From: an uncultured Bacteroidales bacterium | Lineage (GTDB): Bacteria > Bacteroidota > Bacteroidia > Bacteroidales > Paludibacteraceae | Assembly (NCBI GenBank): GCA_937916355.1 | Contig: CALFTM010000096.1 | Location: 1 to 27,569 of the forward strand | Length of the DNA stretch: 27,569 nt | Direction: 5' to 3' | Shown: positions 1-8,419 of the stretch, one piece after another | Numbering within the stretch: the stretch's first letter is position 1 | How the letters are laid out: the number at the start of each line of letters is the position of its first letter | Program-made: the position numbers and the translations under genes | Notes under the pieces: generated by a model | What the model was told of the DNA's origin: nothing | What the model saw: only the letters and a program-made list of their open reading frames with translations | The model's database searches: none

Positions 1-3000
1 CTCTGGGCCTTTCCACATGAAGCCGTCCGCATAATAATATGAATCCGAAATTTCAAACTTCGTGGCGGTCAATGCCGAAGCCTCCTCCCCTTTACAATAC
101 TCCACAGGGGTGGTCACTGTTGGCTCTTTCACGCCGATGGTGGTGACACTGACAGAAACTGGTTTGCTCTCTACAATAGGTTGCGTTTTGGTTCTTTGTG
201 TTACAAACCAAGTCTGTTTTGTCGGGTTCGTCGTTGTAACAGCAGGAGCAGCGATTGAGCCAGTTTCTGGGTCAGCATCCTCCTCCTCGTACCATACGAT
301 TTCGTAATTGTTGCGTTCCTCCTCCGTTTTTGCGTTGATAGAAACAAGGTCTTCCAACGTGATGACAGAGCCGACACAGACGGTTGTGTCTCTTTTAATA
401 GGAGTAGGAGAAGATAGTACATTGATTGTAATCTGCGAAGGGTCGCTCTTGCAACCCTCTTTGCTTTTTTGTCTTGCGAGGAAGTAGAAGGTTTTTTCTG
501 CAGAAATATCGACTTCTGGCACATCTTCTGTCCAGCCTGAGGTAGGTGGAACAGATGTGAGGGAAGAGACTTCTACCCATTCAATGATAAGTCCATCTTC
601 CGAACTGGCTGCATCTTCAATGGAGGCAGTGCCAGTTCCAGACACAAAATCCAAATCGGAGGTTGTCGGTTTACCCGGTGATTTCTTTGCACCGATCAGG
701 ATTCCTTCCGTAGGGAGGCTGACGCAGTAACCTTCCGCAGAAGCGGTAGCACTGATTTTTCCAATCTCTTCTTTGATTACCAATTCAGAACCTGATAAAT
801 CGGCAGACTCCTCTCCGTTTACGCTCCATACTATATTTGCGGTAGCAGGAACTGTTTCAGCTGACACAATAGTAGAGTCGCAAAGAGAGTCGATTGCGAG
901 GGTGATTTCTGCGGTAGGATTGGTCTCTAAAATGTATTTTCTTTTTCCGACACAACCATCAGCAGTATATCCGATGAAGTATAATGTAGAATCTTGCGTC
1001 AAAGAGAAGACAAAATCTTTAGAAGCCTCTCCGGTTGCCAATTCGGTAAGATCATTTTCTTTTGCATCTTGCCATTTCCAAGAAGATAGTTCAGCATTTT
1101 CTACTCCGGGCAATGTAAGCTCCTCGCCTTTGCACGCACTGCCTGTATAATCTTTCCCCATGTTGATGTCTCCCGCTCTTGTGATGATGAAAGGGTCGGA
1201 AGTAGAGTAGTCGCTACAGTCGTCACCCGTTACAACGGCGTTCGGATTTTCCTCAAACGAAGCGATAGCCGAAGCAGAACCTACGATGACACGAACCAAA
1301 ATCTCCTCATATTTAGGATACTCTTCAGTAAAGAAATCATGGTATGCTTTGTCCGTAGCACCAGTCAAATTTGCCCAAGTCGTTCCTCCATCCACGCTCA
1401 CTTGGTAGATGAACTTTGTTTTGTCAGCCCCTCCGAAGTAGTTGAGGAGCAATTCGCTTGTTGGAGCTTGCATTTTGATGGTTGCGTCAGAGCAGATTAA
1501 AGTGTCTTGCGTGAATTTCACCAAGTCGGAATAGATGCTGATGGAAGGTGGCGAGCAGGTCATGAACTTGATGTCGTCGATGGCGAGGTCGTTACCCTTC
1601 TGCCAGTAATTGCCATTAGAACATTGAGTTCCGCAATCCGCCCAGACCTCCAGCATCACAGACTGGTCAGGTGTGAGGATTTTATCAATAGAGACCTTTA
1701 TCCAACCACCACCGGCTGTCGCAACTACATTCTCTTTTTCTCCGTATGTCTTGCTGCCATCAAGGCTTTTGATGTAGATCGAAACAAAAGGATTTTCCCC
1801 TCCAGACAAATTGGCGATGTAAGTTTCAAAAGTCAACTCCTTATTTGCACACAGACCATCAATTGGGGATTGGAATATGATACCCTTGTAATTGGCGGTT
1901 ACGTTGATAAACAAAGCCCCTCCGTTTGCATTTCCGTCAATTGCAGAGGTGTGGTCGGTCACGACACCGTTCATCCACGTTGCTTTATTTTGGCAAGTCG
2001 CATCAACACAATATCCTTGCGGAGTTGGCACTACCACTGCATAAGTTCCGTCATTTACCTGTCCCGACCCGTCATAAGTGTGTTGAGGAATGTTGAATGA
2101 GGTGTTGGTTCGATAAGGAATCTCGCTGTCTCGCAAACTTTCATTCCCATCTTTGTCCACATAAGTGTCCTCGTCCTTAAAATATCCAAATGTTTCGTTG
2201 AAAACAGTCTTTCGCGAAGCAGGCATACCATTAACCACACAGCAAGTGATTGTCTTGAGAGATATAGGGGCGGTCTCTAATCCGTCCATTGTGCATCGAG
2301 CCATACCATCCTTTGTAACCTCCTTTAATGCACTTTTGCTTGTGCTGATGGTCTCCCATGTCAGTCCACCATCTTCCGACCATTCCCAAAGGTATGAACT
2401 TGCATTATATTCCTTGTCCAAAGTTAAAAGAGCCTGTTCTCCAGTACAGATTTCCTTTCCTTGAGAAGAGATGACCGTCGGATCCAAGCAGCCCTCCACC
2501 TTTAAATTATAGATGGCAAAAGCATCAACTGTGTTGGGTGCGTTATATCCCGTCTTGATGGATATTTTTGCGACCTTATCATTAGGTCCCAATTCATACT
2601 CCATAGAAAAGGCATATTTAGGAGAAGAGTATTTCGGTTGAAAACTTTCCCCATTTTTCGTGTCTCCGTTGACATCGATTGTAAATGTTCCGGTTTGATT
2701 CCAATCTAAGTAAGACATTTCGGTATTGTTCCAGTTCCAAGTGAAGTGTTTCCCGTCATCCAAATCAGACGTTAGCACCTCAAATGTTCCAGACACTTTG
2801 ATGGTCGTGCCCGGTTTCATGCTGGTGACGGTAATCGAAAGAATCTCTTGTAGTTTGTCAGGTCGTGTGAACACGAAATTATTGCCGATTCGTTCCGCAA
2901 ATTCAGGGTTCAATTTGGTTGTGGTGTCTGTCACCACATAGATGAAATCTTCATTCATCGGAACATAATCTTCATTGTCTTTGTCATGAATAGGGTTGTT

Positions 3001-3252
3001 CGGGTCGAAATCATACCCATATTCCGCCAATTTGGCATCTGTCCCGAGGAAGTTGCCCATTGGTCCATTCAATTCGACGTTGTCAATGCTGTAGAAGTAG
3101 TCGTTTTCATGCCCCGGTGTCGGCGCAAATTCCGTACCACCCGCAAGATTCGGACAAGTTTGTCCAAGAACGAATCCTGAGGTCGTTAAAAAACCGATAG
3201 CCCAAAGCAGACGGAAGATTGTTGTTTTTGAAATTTGAATTATATGTTTCAT
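1..3252 (-). CDS. Large secreted multidomain protein with Ig-like and beta-sandwich modules, 3' end missing
   Basis: An open frame runs on the minus strand from ATG at 3252 to the window edge with no stop: 1084 codons, so the C-terminus is not visible. It begins with a signal peptide (basic start, hydrophobic core, likely cut after VLG around residue 30). Then come a beta-sandwich-like region (about 40-255), an Ig-like module containing CTGEQALLTL and a WEWSEDGG strand, and a second beta-sandwich (about 345-565). That second one has the DHT..NGGALFINV and LAIDDIKF motifs common in giant Bacteroidetes surface proteins. Several Ig/PKD-like repeats follow, with recurring pairs such as CKGEELTLPG and CVGSVITLED. 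I infer an adhesin or cell-surface protein, possibly exported by the type IX system, but the C-terminal sorting domain that would show this lies outside. No catalytic motif is recognised. It is divergent from guaB. Confidence 0.8.
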   Translation of the reverse strand, partial: MKHIIQISKTTIFRLLWAIGFLTTSGFVLGQTCPNLAGGTEFAPTPGHENDYFYSIDNVELNGPMGNFLGTDAKLAEYGYDFDPNNPIHDKDNEDYVPMNEDFIYVVTDTTTKLNPEFAERIGNNFVFTRPDKLQEILSITVTSMKPGTTIKVSGTFEVLTSDLDDGKHFTWNWNNTEMSYLDWNQTGTFTIDVNGDTKNGESFQPKYSSPKYAFSMEYELGPNDKVAKISIKTGYNAPNTVDAFAIYNLKVEGCLDPTVISSQGKEICTGEQALLTLDKEYNASSYLWEWSEDGGLTWETISTSKSALKEVTKDGMARCTMDGLETAPISLKTITCCVVNGMPASRKTVFNETFGYFKDEDTYVDKDGNESLRDSEIPYRTNTSFNIPQHTYDGSGQVNDGTYAVVVPTPQGYCVDATCQNKATWMNGVVTDHTSAIDGNANGGALFINVTANYKGIIFQSPIDGLCANKELTFETYIANLSGGENPFVSIYIKSLDGSKTYGEKENVVATAGGGWIKVSIDKILTPDQSVMLEVWADCGTQCSNGNYWQKGNDLAIDDIKFMTCSPPSISIYSDLVKFTQDTLICSDATIKMQAPTSELLLNYFGGADKTKFIYQVSVDGGTTWANLTGATDKAYHDFFTEEYPKYEEILVRVIVGSASAIASFEENPNAVVTGDDCSDYSTSDPFIITRAGDINMGKDYTGSACKGEELTLPGVENAELSSWKWQDAKENDLTELATGEASKDFVFSLTQDSTLYFIGYTADGCVGKRKYILETNPTAEITLAIDSLCDSTIVSAETVPATANIVWSVNGEESADLSGSELVIKEEIGKISATASAEGYCVSLPTEGILIGAKKSPGKPTTSDLDFVSGTGTASIEDAASSEDGLIIEWVEVSSLTSVPPTSGWTEDVPEVDISAEKTFYFLARQKSKEGCKSDPSQITINVLSSPTPIKRDTTVCVGSVITLEDLVSINAKTEEERNNYEIVWYEEEDADPETGSIAAPAVTTTNPTKQTWFVTQRTKTQPIVESKPVSVSVTTIGVKEPTVTTPVEYCKGEEASALTATKFEISDSYYYADGFMWKGPE

Positions 3253-3274
3253 GGTATTCTATATTTACTAAGTT
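3250..3274 (-). promoter_or_regulatory. Start-proximal leader motif, copy 1
   Basis: The 25 nt that end with the ATG of the Ig-like surface protein gene begin AACTTAG and end ACCATG. They match the equivalent 25 nt before the GH8 gene at 21 of 25 positions. Other leaders in the window do not share this. Confidence 0.5.
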
Positions 3275-3349
3275 GTTGTTTTGTTGCTTTTAGGGACTCT
3301 CTATACAGGTGCGGAATTTCGTTTGTTGACGCACTACCCTAATCGAGTG

Positions 3350-3380
3350 TAAAAATATGTAAAATTTGTGATATGGCAAG
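3350..3380 (-). promoter_or_regulatory. Possible promoter of the Ig-like surface protein gene
   Basis: On the minus strand TATTTTTA (3350-3357) resembles the TAnnTTTG -7 element in all but the last base. It sits 19 nt from a CTTG (3377-3380) in the -33 position. The implied leader is about 90 nt. The match is imperfect. Confidence 0.35.
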
Positions 3381-3381
3381 A

Positions 3382-3411
3382 TTTGAAATAGAAAAAAAAT
3401 GGTTATATTTG
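3382..3411 (+). promoter_or_regulatory. Bacteroidetes-type promoter of guaB
   Basis: TTTG at 3382-3385 and TATATTTG at 3404-3411, 18 nt apart, match the -33/-7 consensus (TTTG, TAnnTTTG). The predicted start of transcription is near 3417, giving a leader of about 65 nt that ends in an A-rich stretch before the ATG. It lies back to back with the weaker minus-strand promoter. Confidence 0.7.
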
Positions 3412-3482
3412 CACAATTTTTCACAGGCGAGATGCTGTGGATACTTTTTGAGTTGAAAATAATAAAATAACAGGAAATAATC

Positions 3483-4973
3483 ATGGCTAAATTCATCAAC
3501 GACGTTTCTCGTACATTCGGAGAGTATTTGCTTATTCCGGGATTAACGACAAAGGAGTGTATTCCCACCAATGTGAGTTTGAAAACCCCGTTAGTGAAGT
3601 TTAAGAAAGGGGAGCAGTCTGCAATCAATTTGAACATCCCTTTCGTCTCTGCTATCATGCAGGCGGTTTCGGATTCTGGACTTGCGATTGAGTTGGCAAG
3701 AAATGGCGGACTCTCGTTCATTTTTGGTTCACAACCGATAGAGAGTCAGGCGGAAATGGTGCGTCGTGTGAAGAATTTCAAGGCAGGTTTTGTGGTGAGT
3801 GATTCAAATGTGACTCCTGAGACCACTTTGGCTGATGCCATCAGATTGATCCAAGCGACTGGGCATTCTACGATTGGTGTGACCACCGATGGTAGTGCCA
3901 ACGGAAAATTGGAAGGAATTTTAACAAGCCGTGATTATCGTGCGGATCGTGTGGATTTGACACTTCCTGTGAAGAATTTTATGACACCGTTTGAGAAATT
4001 GGTGACCGGCAAGATTGGTATCTCATTGAGCGAAGCCAATACCATTATATGGGATAATAAGTTGAACACTCTTCCTATCATAGACGAAGAGCGCAGATTG
4101 CAATATTTCGTGTTCCGTAAGGATTATGATTCTCATCATGACAACCCTCAAGAGTTGTCGGATGCAGACAAGAAATTGTTGGTAGGTGCGGGCATCAACA
4201 CTCGTGATTATGAGAAGCGTGTGCCTGCATTGGTGGAAGCTGGGGTTGATGTATTGTGTATCGACTCTTCTGATGGCTTTTCAGAGTGGCAAAAAGAGAC
4301 CATCAAATGGGTGCGTGAAAAGTATGGAGATTCTGTGAAGATTGGGGCAGGAAATGTTGTGGATGCTGAAGGTTTCCAATATTTGGTCGACGCAGGTGCG
4401 GATTTCATCAAAGTTGGTATCGGAGGCGGTTCAATCTGCATCACCCGTGAGCAGAAGGGTATCGGACGTGGTCAGGCGACCGCTTTGATCGATGTCGCAC
4501 GTGCTCGTGATGAATACTTTGAAAAGACAGGCGTTTATGTTCCTATTTGTAGCGATGGAGGTTTGGTGCATGATTATCACATGGTGCTTGCCTTGGCGAT
4601 GGGCGCAGATTTCTTGATGATGGGTCGTTATTTTGCTCGTTTCGATGAGTCTCCTACAAAGAAATTGACTATCGGAAATCGTATCGTGAAGGAATACTGG
4701 GGCGAAGGTTCAAACCGTGCGAAAAACTGGCAACGCTATGATATGGGAGGTAATGCGGCATTGAAATTTGAAGAGGGTGTAGATAGTTATGTGCCGTATG
4801 CCGGAAAAATGAAAGATAATTTGAATCAGACGTTAGGTAAGATGATTTCAACAATGTGCAGTTGTGGTTCTATTACGATTCCTCAGTTGCAGAAAAATGC
4901 GAAAATCACTTTGGTCTCTTCTACTTCTATCGTTGAGGGAGGTGCCCATGATGTGATTTTGAAAGAGTCTTAA
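3483..4973 (+). CDS. guaB: IMP dehydrogenase
   Basis: Catalyses NAD-dependent oxidation of IMP to XMP, the committed step of GMP synthesis, in the cytoplasm. The 496-residue protein has the usual family length. An N-terminal barrel part (residues 1-100) is followed by an inserted CBS-domain pair (about 100-215), with LEGILTSRDYR and LNTLPIIDEERRLQ as CBS signatures. The barrel then resumes with DSSDGFS (261-267) and GAGNVVDAEGF. The loop GIGGGSICITR carries the presumed catalytic Cys319, followed by SDGG (357-360) and GRYFARF. The flap region KEYWGEGSNRAKNWQRYD is well conserved. The active-site loop reads GGGSICITREQKGIGRGQ instead of the more common GPGSICTTR form; from memory this is typical of the Bacteroidales branch and not damage. 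The gene is monocistronic, with its own promoter and terminator. Confidence 0.96.
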   Translation: MAKFINDVSRTFGEYLLIPGLTTKECIPTNVSLKTPLVKFKKGEQSAINLNIPFVSAIMQAVSDSGLAIELARNGGLSFIFGSQPIESQAEMVRRVKNFKAGFVVSDSNVTPETTLADAIRLIQATGHSTIGVTTDGSANGKLEGILTSRDYRADRVDLTLPVKNFMTPFEKLVTGKIGISLSEANTIIWDNKLNTLPIIDEERRLQYFVFRKDYDSHHDNPQELSDADKKLLVGAGINTRDYEKRVPALVEAGVDVLCIDSSDGFSEWQKETIKWVREKYGDSVKIGAGNVVDAEGFQYLVDAGADFIKVGIGGGSICITREQKGIGRGQATALIDVARARDEYFEKTGVYVPICSDGGLVHDYHMVLALAMGADFLMMGRYFARFDESPTKKLTIGNRIVKEYWGEGSNRAKNWQRYDMGGNAALKFEEGVDSYVPYAGKMKDNLNQTLGKMISTMCSCGSITIPQLQKNAKITLVSSTSIVEGGAHDVILKES

Positions 4974-4995
4974 TTGGAATTTTTTTCATAACCAT

Positions 4996-5034
4996 AAAAA
5001 AACACGAGGAGCTAAGTTTCTCGTGTTTTTTTTT
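4996..5034. terminator. Rho-independent terminator, probably bidirectional, between guaB and the lipoprotein gene
   Basis: The arm AAAAACACGAG pairs with CTCGTGTTTTT around an 11-nt loop and is followed by a T run. On the opposite strand the stem is followed by Ts from the A run, so it can serve the convergent gene at 5075 as well. Confidence 0.85.
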
Positions 5035-5074
5035 GAAAAAAATCTCTTGTGTAAGATAAATTTGGGGTTGAAAA

Positions 5075-5689
5075 TTATTTGTAAATATAAGGATACTTTC
5101 TTTTCACTCGATTCGGTATTGGAGAATTCGCTTCTGTCTTTTGTCTGACCATTGGATGTATGTTCCTGAGAGTTCCTCCTTTTGTGAAATAATATTGACA
5201 AGTGATGTCTTCGAGTTTGTCGTCTTTTGCAATGAAAACAAACGATTCGACACATGGTAACGGTACAGTGTCTCCTTTAATATGAGGATTGGTGATGTTG
5301 TCTTTGAATCTTTTTTTGAGAGGAGTTATTATATGTCCTTCTTCACCCCAGTAAAAAGAAGCTTCGCAGTCATACCCCTCGATTTTTTGATCTCTCCAAG
5401 AAATGCTGATTTTAGGGAAAAGGAATAGGGTGTCGCCTACCCACTTGTAATTGCCTCGCTCTTCGGTTTCCAGTCGAAGCTCCGAAAGTGTGAATTGTTT
5501 GGTGTAATCATTAAGTAAAAGAGTTCTGGACTCCACAACTTCCTGTCCATTCCCAATCCATGTAAATTCATTGGTGTATAGTGTGTAGATAGAAGGTGAT
5601 TTGCAGGCGCTCATTAAAATAAATAGTATCGGAACTTGTAAAAAAGGTTTTTTAAAATAAAAATGAATGTTGAATTTGATGTCCTTCAT
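5075..5689 (-). CDS. Small lipoprotein of unknown function
   Basis: The protein has 204 residues. After a basic N-terminus and a hydrophobic stretch, LFILMSAC forms a lipobox with the modified cysteine at residue 29, so it should be a membrane lipoprotein. The rest is rich in charged and aromatic residues, with no family I recognise; strands such as YTNEFTWIGNG and FYWGEEGHI suggest a beta-rich fold. An upstream ATG at 5725 is in frame, but it lies between the promoter -7 box (5723-5730) and the expected transcription start, so I chose the ATG at 5689. The neighbouring guaB converges on it and shares a terminator. It appears to be transcribed alone. Confidence 0.75.
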   Translation of the reverse strand: MKDIKFNIHFYFKKPFLQVPILFILMSACKSPSIYTLYTNEFTWIGNGQEVVESRTLLLNDYTKQFTLSELRLETEERGNYKWVGDTLFLFPKISISWRDQKIEGYDCEASFYWGEEGHIITPLKKRFKDNITNPHIKGDTVPLPCVESFVFIAKDDKLEDITCQYYFTKGGTLRNIHPMVRQKTEANSPIPNRVKRKYPYIYK

Positions 5690-5722
5690 ATTTATACTTT
5701 TTGATATTTTTTGAAATTTCTG

Positions 5723-5730
5723 CAAAGATA
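5723..5730 (-). promoter_or_regulatory. -7 element of the lipoprotein gene
   Basis: On the minus strand the sequence is TATCTTTG, an exact fit to TAnnTTTG. No TTTG is seen at the -33 distance. The implied leader is about 28 nt to the ATG at 5689, and this rules out the longer reading frame. Confidence 0.6.
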
Positions 5731-5772
5731 GAGGTTATGAATGAATAATTGCGAGTTGATGTGTGAAATTTT

Positions 5773-5804
5773 TTTGCGTTTCCGCTCAATATATTGTATT
5801 TTTG
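5773..5804 (+). promoter_or_regulatory. Promoter of the MORN-mlaEF-mutL operon
   Basis: TTTG (5773-5776), 20 nt, TATTTTTG (5797-5804) is a full match to the Bacteroidetes consensus. It is the only clear promoter ahead of the seven closely spaced plus-strand genes that end at 11199. Confidence 0.75.
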
Positions 5805-5856
5805 CGATAGTTTGGTTCTACCTAACTGTTATTGATAATCAAATAAAAAGAGGCGT

Positions 5857-6612
5857 ATGCGTAGAAAATTTATATTGCTGGTAATCGGACTGATGTCTGT
5901 TAATCTCCTTTGGGCTTTAAACCTGACAGATAAGAAGGGAAGAAAGCAGGGAGAATGGAGAAAGGAGTATCCTTCCGGACAGGTGATGTACGAAGGGAAG
6001 TTTGTCGATGGAGTTGGAACGTTGACTCGTTATTATGAGTCGGGAAACATCAAGTCTGTTCAAGTTTTTGAAACACCTCAACGTGCACAGGTGACCATGT
6101 ACGAGGAAGATGGAAAGACGCTTTTGGCCAAAGGAACTTTCTTGAATCAGAAGAAGGAGGCTGAGTGGAGTTATTATGTAGAAGGAAAGCTTTCTCTTAT
6201 AGAGGTCTATAACAATGGAAAAAAGAACGGAACGGAGAAGGTTTATACCAAAGATGGTGTCTTGATGAAGGAGACCCCCTATGTGCAGGACTCGATCGAC
6301 GGCATGCAAAAATGTTTTTTGCAAGATGGTAAGAAGTTGTCTGAAATCTCCTACAAGAAGGGTGTGCTGCATGGTAGTTATAAACTCTTTGAAGGTTTGG
6401 AAAATCCGGTGATGGAGGGCGTATATAAACATGGAAAACGTGATGGAGACTGGATTGTCCGAGATGAGAAAGGAAAGCAGATTGAAGTCCTTCAATACAA
6501 AGATGGAGTGTTGCTCAACGATAAAGAGTTGAAAAAGAAGTACTCTGAGCAGTATGACAAGAACGAACAGAACGAAGGCAAGATAATGGAGCCAGATCAA
6601 ATGTTTAAATAA
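5857..6612 (+). CDS. Secreted MORN-type (YwqK-like) repeat protein
   Basis: A 251-residue protein with a signal peptide (MRRKFILLVIGLMSVNLLWA) and then tandem repeats of about 20-24 residues of the MORN variant type. Examples are KQGEWRKEYPSGQVMYEGKF, YYESGNIKSVQVF, KKNGTEKVYTKDGVLMKE, LHGSYKLF and KRDGDWIVRDEKGKQIEV. Databases often label such proteins antitoxin YwqK family, but no toxin partner is present, so that name says little about function. MORN-like repeats form extended beta-hairpin sheets and may bind membrane or protein surfaces. A likely location is the periplasm or outer membrane. An AAGAGG stretch just upstream resembles a ribosome binding site. It is first in the operon with mlaE 13 nt downstream, which hints at an envelope role; that is inference. 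Confidence 0.8.
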   Translation: MRRKFILLVIGLMSVNLLWALNLTDKKGRKQGEWRKEYPSGQVMYEGKFVDGVGTLTRYYESGNIKSVQVFETPQRAQVTMYEEDGKTLLAKGTFLNQKKEAEWSYYVEGKLSLIEVYNNGKKNGTEKVYTKDGVLMKETPYVQDSIDGMQKCFLQDGKKLSEISYKKGVLHGSYKLFEGLENPVMEGVYKHGKRDGDWIVRDEKGKQIEVLQYKDGVLLNDKELKKKYSEQYDKNEQNEGKIMEPDQMFK

Positions 6613-6625
6613 AAAAGATAACGAA

Positions 6626-7363
6626 GTGAATTCAATAGAAAAAATCGGTGCATACACATTTTTGATGTATCGTACTTTTACAAAACCCGATCGTTGGAAT
6701 ATCTTTTTCCGCAGATATTCTGAGGAGTTGAAAAAGCAGGGATTCGACTCTCTTGCTATCGTCGTCATTATATCGGTGTTTATTGGTGCGGTGATTACGA
6801 TTCAGATGGTCAATAACCTGATGAACCCTCTTTTGCCCAACACTTTGATTGGTTTGGCAACTCGTGACACGCTTTTGTTGGAGTTCTCCTCTTCCATTTT
6901 AGGGTTGATATTGGCAGGAAAAGTCGGGTCAAATATCGCATCTGAAATCGGAACGATGCGAATCACAGAGCAAATCGACGCTTTGGACATTATGGGTGTC
7001 AACTCTGCCAACTATCTGATATTGCCCAAAATTGCCGCATTCATAACGGTAATTCCTTTTTTGGTGTTGACAAGTATGTTTACGGGTATTATCGGAGGTT
7101 ACTTCGTCGGAATATTCACTGATATGATCACGGTTACAGATTATGAGGCAGGAATCCAATATGCCTTCATTCCTTACTATGTAACCTACTCTGTGATTAA
7201 AAGTTTTGTGTTCGCTTTCATCATTGCCTCCGTTTCTTCCTTTTATGGATATACGGTGAAGGGAGGAGCTTTGGATGTAGGAAAGGCGAGTACTGATGCT
7301 GTGGTGAACAGTAGTGTTTTGATTCTTTTGTTTAACGTAATGCTAACAAAGGTTCTCCTATGA
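6626..7363 (+). CDS. mlaE: MlaE-family lipid ABC transporter permease
   Basis: This is the inner-membrane permease of an MCE/Mla-type phospholipid transport system, which maintains outer-membrane lipid asymmetry. The 245 residues contain about five hydrophobic segments and the family signature region SEIGTMRITEQIDALDIMGV, close to the coupling helix that contacts MlaF. The start codon is GTG at 6626, 13 nt after the previous stop. The next in-frame ATG (6665) would remove a conserved N-terminal amphipathic stretch, so I prefer GTG. The stop overlaps the mlaF start (ATGA), a sign of translational coupling. No MlaD/MCE substrate-binding gene is in the window; in Bacteroidetes it is often elsewhere, so that is not evidence of a broken system. 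Confidence 0.92.
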   Translation: MNSIEKIGAYTFLMYRTFTKPDRWNIFFRRYSEELKKQGFDSLAIVVIISVFIGAVITIQMVNNLMNPLLPNTLIGLATRDTLLLEFSSSILGLILAGKVGSNIASEIGTMRITEQIDALDIMGVNSANYLILPKIAAFITVIPFLVLTSMFTGIIGGYFVGIFTDMITVTDYEAGIQYAFIPYYVTYSVIKSFVFAFIIASVSSFYGYTVKGGALDVGKASTDAVVNSSVLILLFNVMLTKVLL

Positions 7364-8121
7364 TTGAAGTAAAGAGTGTCAACAAGTCGTTTGAGGGAAA
7401 TCAGGTGTTGAAAGATATTACTACAACGTTTGAGACTGGCAAGACGAACTTGATTATTGGTCAGAGTGGTTCGGGAAAGACCGTTTTGATGAAGAGCGTC
7501 GTTGGAATCCATCGTGTCGATACTGGTGAGATTCTGTACGATGGTCGAAACATCACCAATTTGAAGAGAAAAGAACTTAACCATTTGCGTCAGGAGATTG
7601 GTATGTTGTTCCAAGGAGCTGCCTTGTTTGACTCGATGACGGTGTTAGGGAACGTCCTTTTTCCGTTGGAGATGTTCTCAGACATGTCCAAAGAGCAGAT
7701 GCTGGAGCGTGCGAAATTTTGTTTGGGAAGAGTCGAATTGTCTCATGCGTTGAATCTCTATCCTTCTGAGATAAGTGGAGGAATGCAGAAGAGGGCGGCA
7801 ATTGCGAGAGCCATCGTGCTTAATCCCAAATACCTTTTTTGTGATGAACCCAACTCAGGTCTGGATCCAAAGACCTCTTTGCTGATCGACCGTTTGATTC
7901 AGGACATCACTCACGAGTTTAACATGACGACCATTATCAATACTCACGATATGAACTCCGTAATGGAGATTGGAGAGAACATCTGTTTTATTTATAAAGG
8001 AGAAAAAGCATGGCAGGGTAGCAAGGAGCAGATTTTTGATACTGGTTGTGAACCATTAGAACAGTTTGTCTTCGCATCTAATTTATTTAAAGAGGTGCGA
8101 CGGGCTCATTTTTTGAAATAA
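7360..8121 (+). CDS. mlaF: MlaF-family ABC transporter ATP-binding protein
   Basis: Cytoplasmic ATPase partner of MlaE. All nucleotide-binding motifs are intact in 253 residues: Walker A GQSGSGKT (34-41), Q-loop Gln85 in MLFQGAALFDSMTV, signature SGGMQKR (139-145), Walker B YLFCDEP (158-164), D-loop SGLDP and the switch histidine in NTHD (His196). The FQGAALFDSMTV segment is characteristic of the MlaF/Ttg2A branch. Start and previous stop overlap by 4 nt. Together with mlaE it should power lipid movement between the inner membrane and a periplasm-spanning MCE protein encoded elsewhere. Confidence 0.93.
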   Translation: MIEVKSVNKSFEGNQVLKDITTTFETGKTNLIIGQSGSGKTVLMKSVVGIHRVDTGEILYDGRNITNLKRKELNHLRQEIGMLFQGAALFDSMTVLGNVLFPLEMFSDMSKEQMLERAKFCLGRVELSHALNLYPSEISGGMQKRAAIARAIVLNPKYLFCDEPNSGLDPKTSLLIDRLIQDITHEFNMTTIINTHDMNSVMEIGENICFIYKGEKAWQGSKEQIFDTGCEPLEQFVFASNLFKEVRRAHFLK

Positions 8122-8127
8122 GAGATT

Positions 8128-8403
8128 ATGGCAATATTTAATTTTTTTAAAACACCGAAAATCCGTCAATACCATCACGAGTATATCTACTACGATCCCG
8201 CAAAAGAAAAACGGGAGGAACGCTTAAAGCGTGTGAGGGAAGAGATTGAAAACGAAAAAGAGGGCAAGCCGAATCCGGTCTTGCGAAAAGGTGTTTTCCA
8301 TGATATGCGTAAAACCAACAAGACCAGTGTGGAAGGAAGGAACATCAAGTTGATGTTGCTCGTTGGTGTTGTGGCTTTGCTTGTGTTTTGGTATATGAAG
8401 TAA
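8128..8403 (+). CDS. Small tail-anchored protein, conserved hypothetical
   Basis: A 91-residue protein placed 6 nt after mlaF and 16 nt before mutL. It starts with MAIFNFFKTPKIRQYHHEYI. A highly charged, probably helical middle (KEKREERLKRVREEIENEKEG) follows. It ends in a single hydrophobic segment LMLLVGVVALLVFWYM at the very C-terminus, so it is probably a tail-anchored inner-membrane protein facing the cytoplasm. I recall similar small proteins in Bacteroides under the mistaken name riboflavin synthase subunit beta; nothing in the sequence supports that enzyme. Function unknown. Tight packing supports that it is a real gene. Confidence 0.75.
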   Translation: MAIFNFFKTPKIRQYHHEYIYYDPAKEKREERLKRVREEIENEKEGKPNPVLRKGVFHDMRKTNKTSVEGRNIKLMLLVGVVALLVFWYMK

Positions 8404-8419
8404 CAAAAGATAATGGAAG

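Noticed and set aside
4431..4475. Unusual IMP dehydrogenase active-site loop as a sign of altered function
   Set aside because: The catalytic Cys319 and flap motifs are intact, and the GGGSICITREQKGIGRG form is, as far as I recall, normal in Bacteroidales.
5857..6612. Toxin-antitoxin module suggested by the YwqK antitoxin family label
   Set aside because: No toxin candidate adjoins the gene, and it has a signal peptide and leads an envelope/repair operon; the label reflects only MORN-like repeats.
5917..6768. 283-codon minus-strand frame across the MORN-repeat gene and the start of mlaE
   Set aside because: It is a Leu/Phe/Ser-rich shadow of two real plus-strand genes, and no promoter or terminator fits it.
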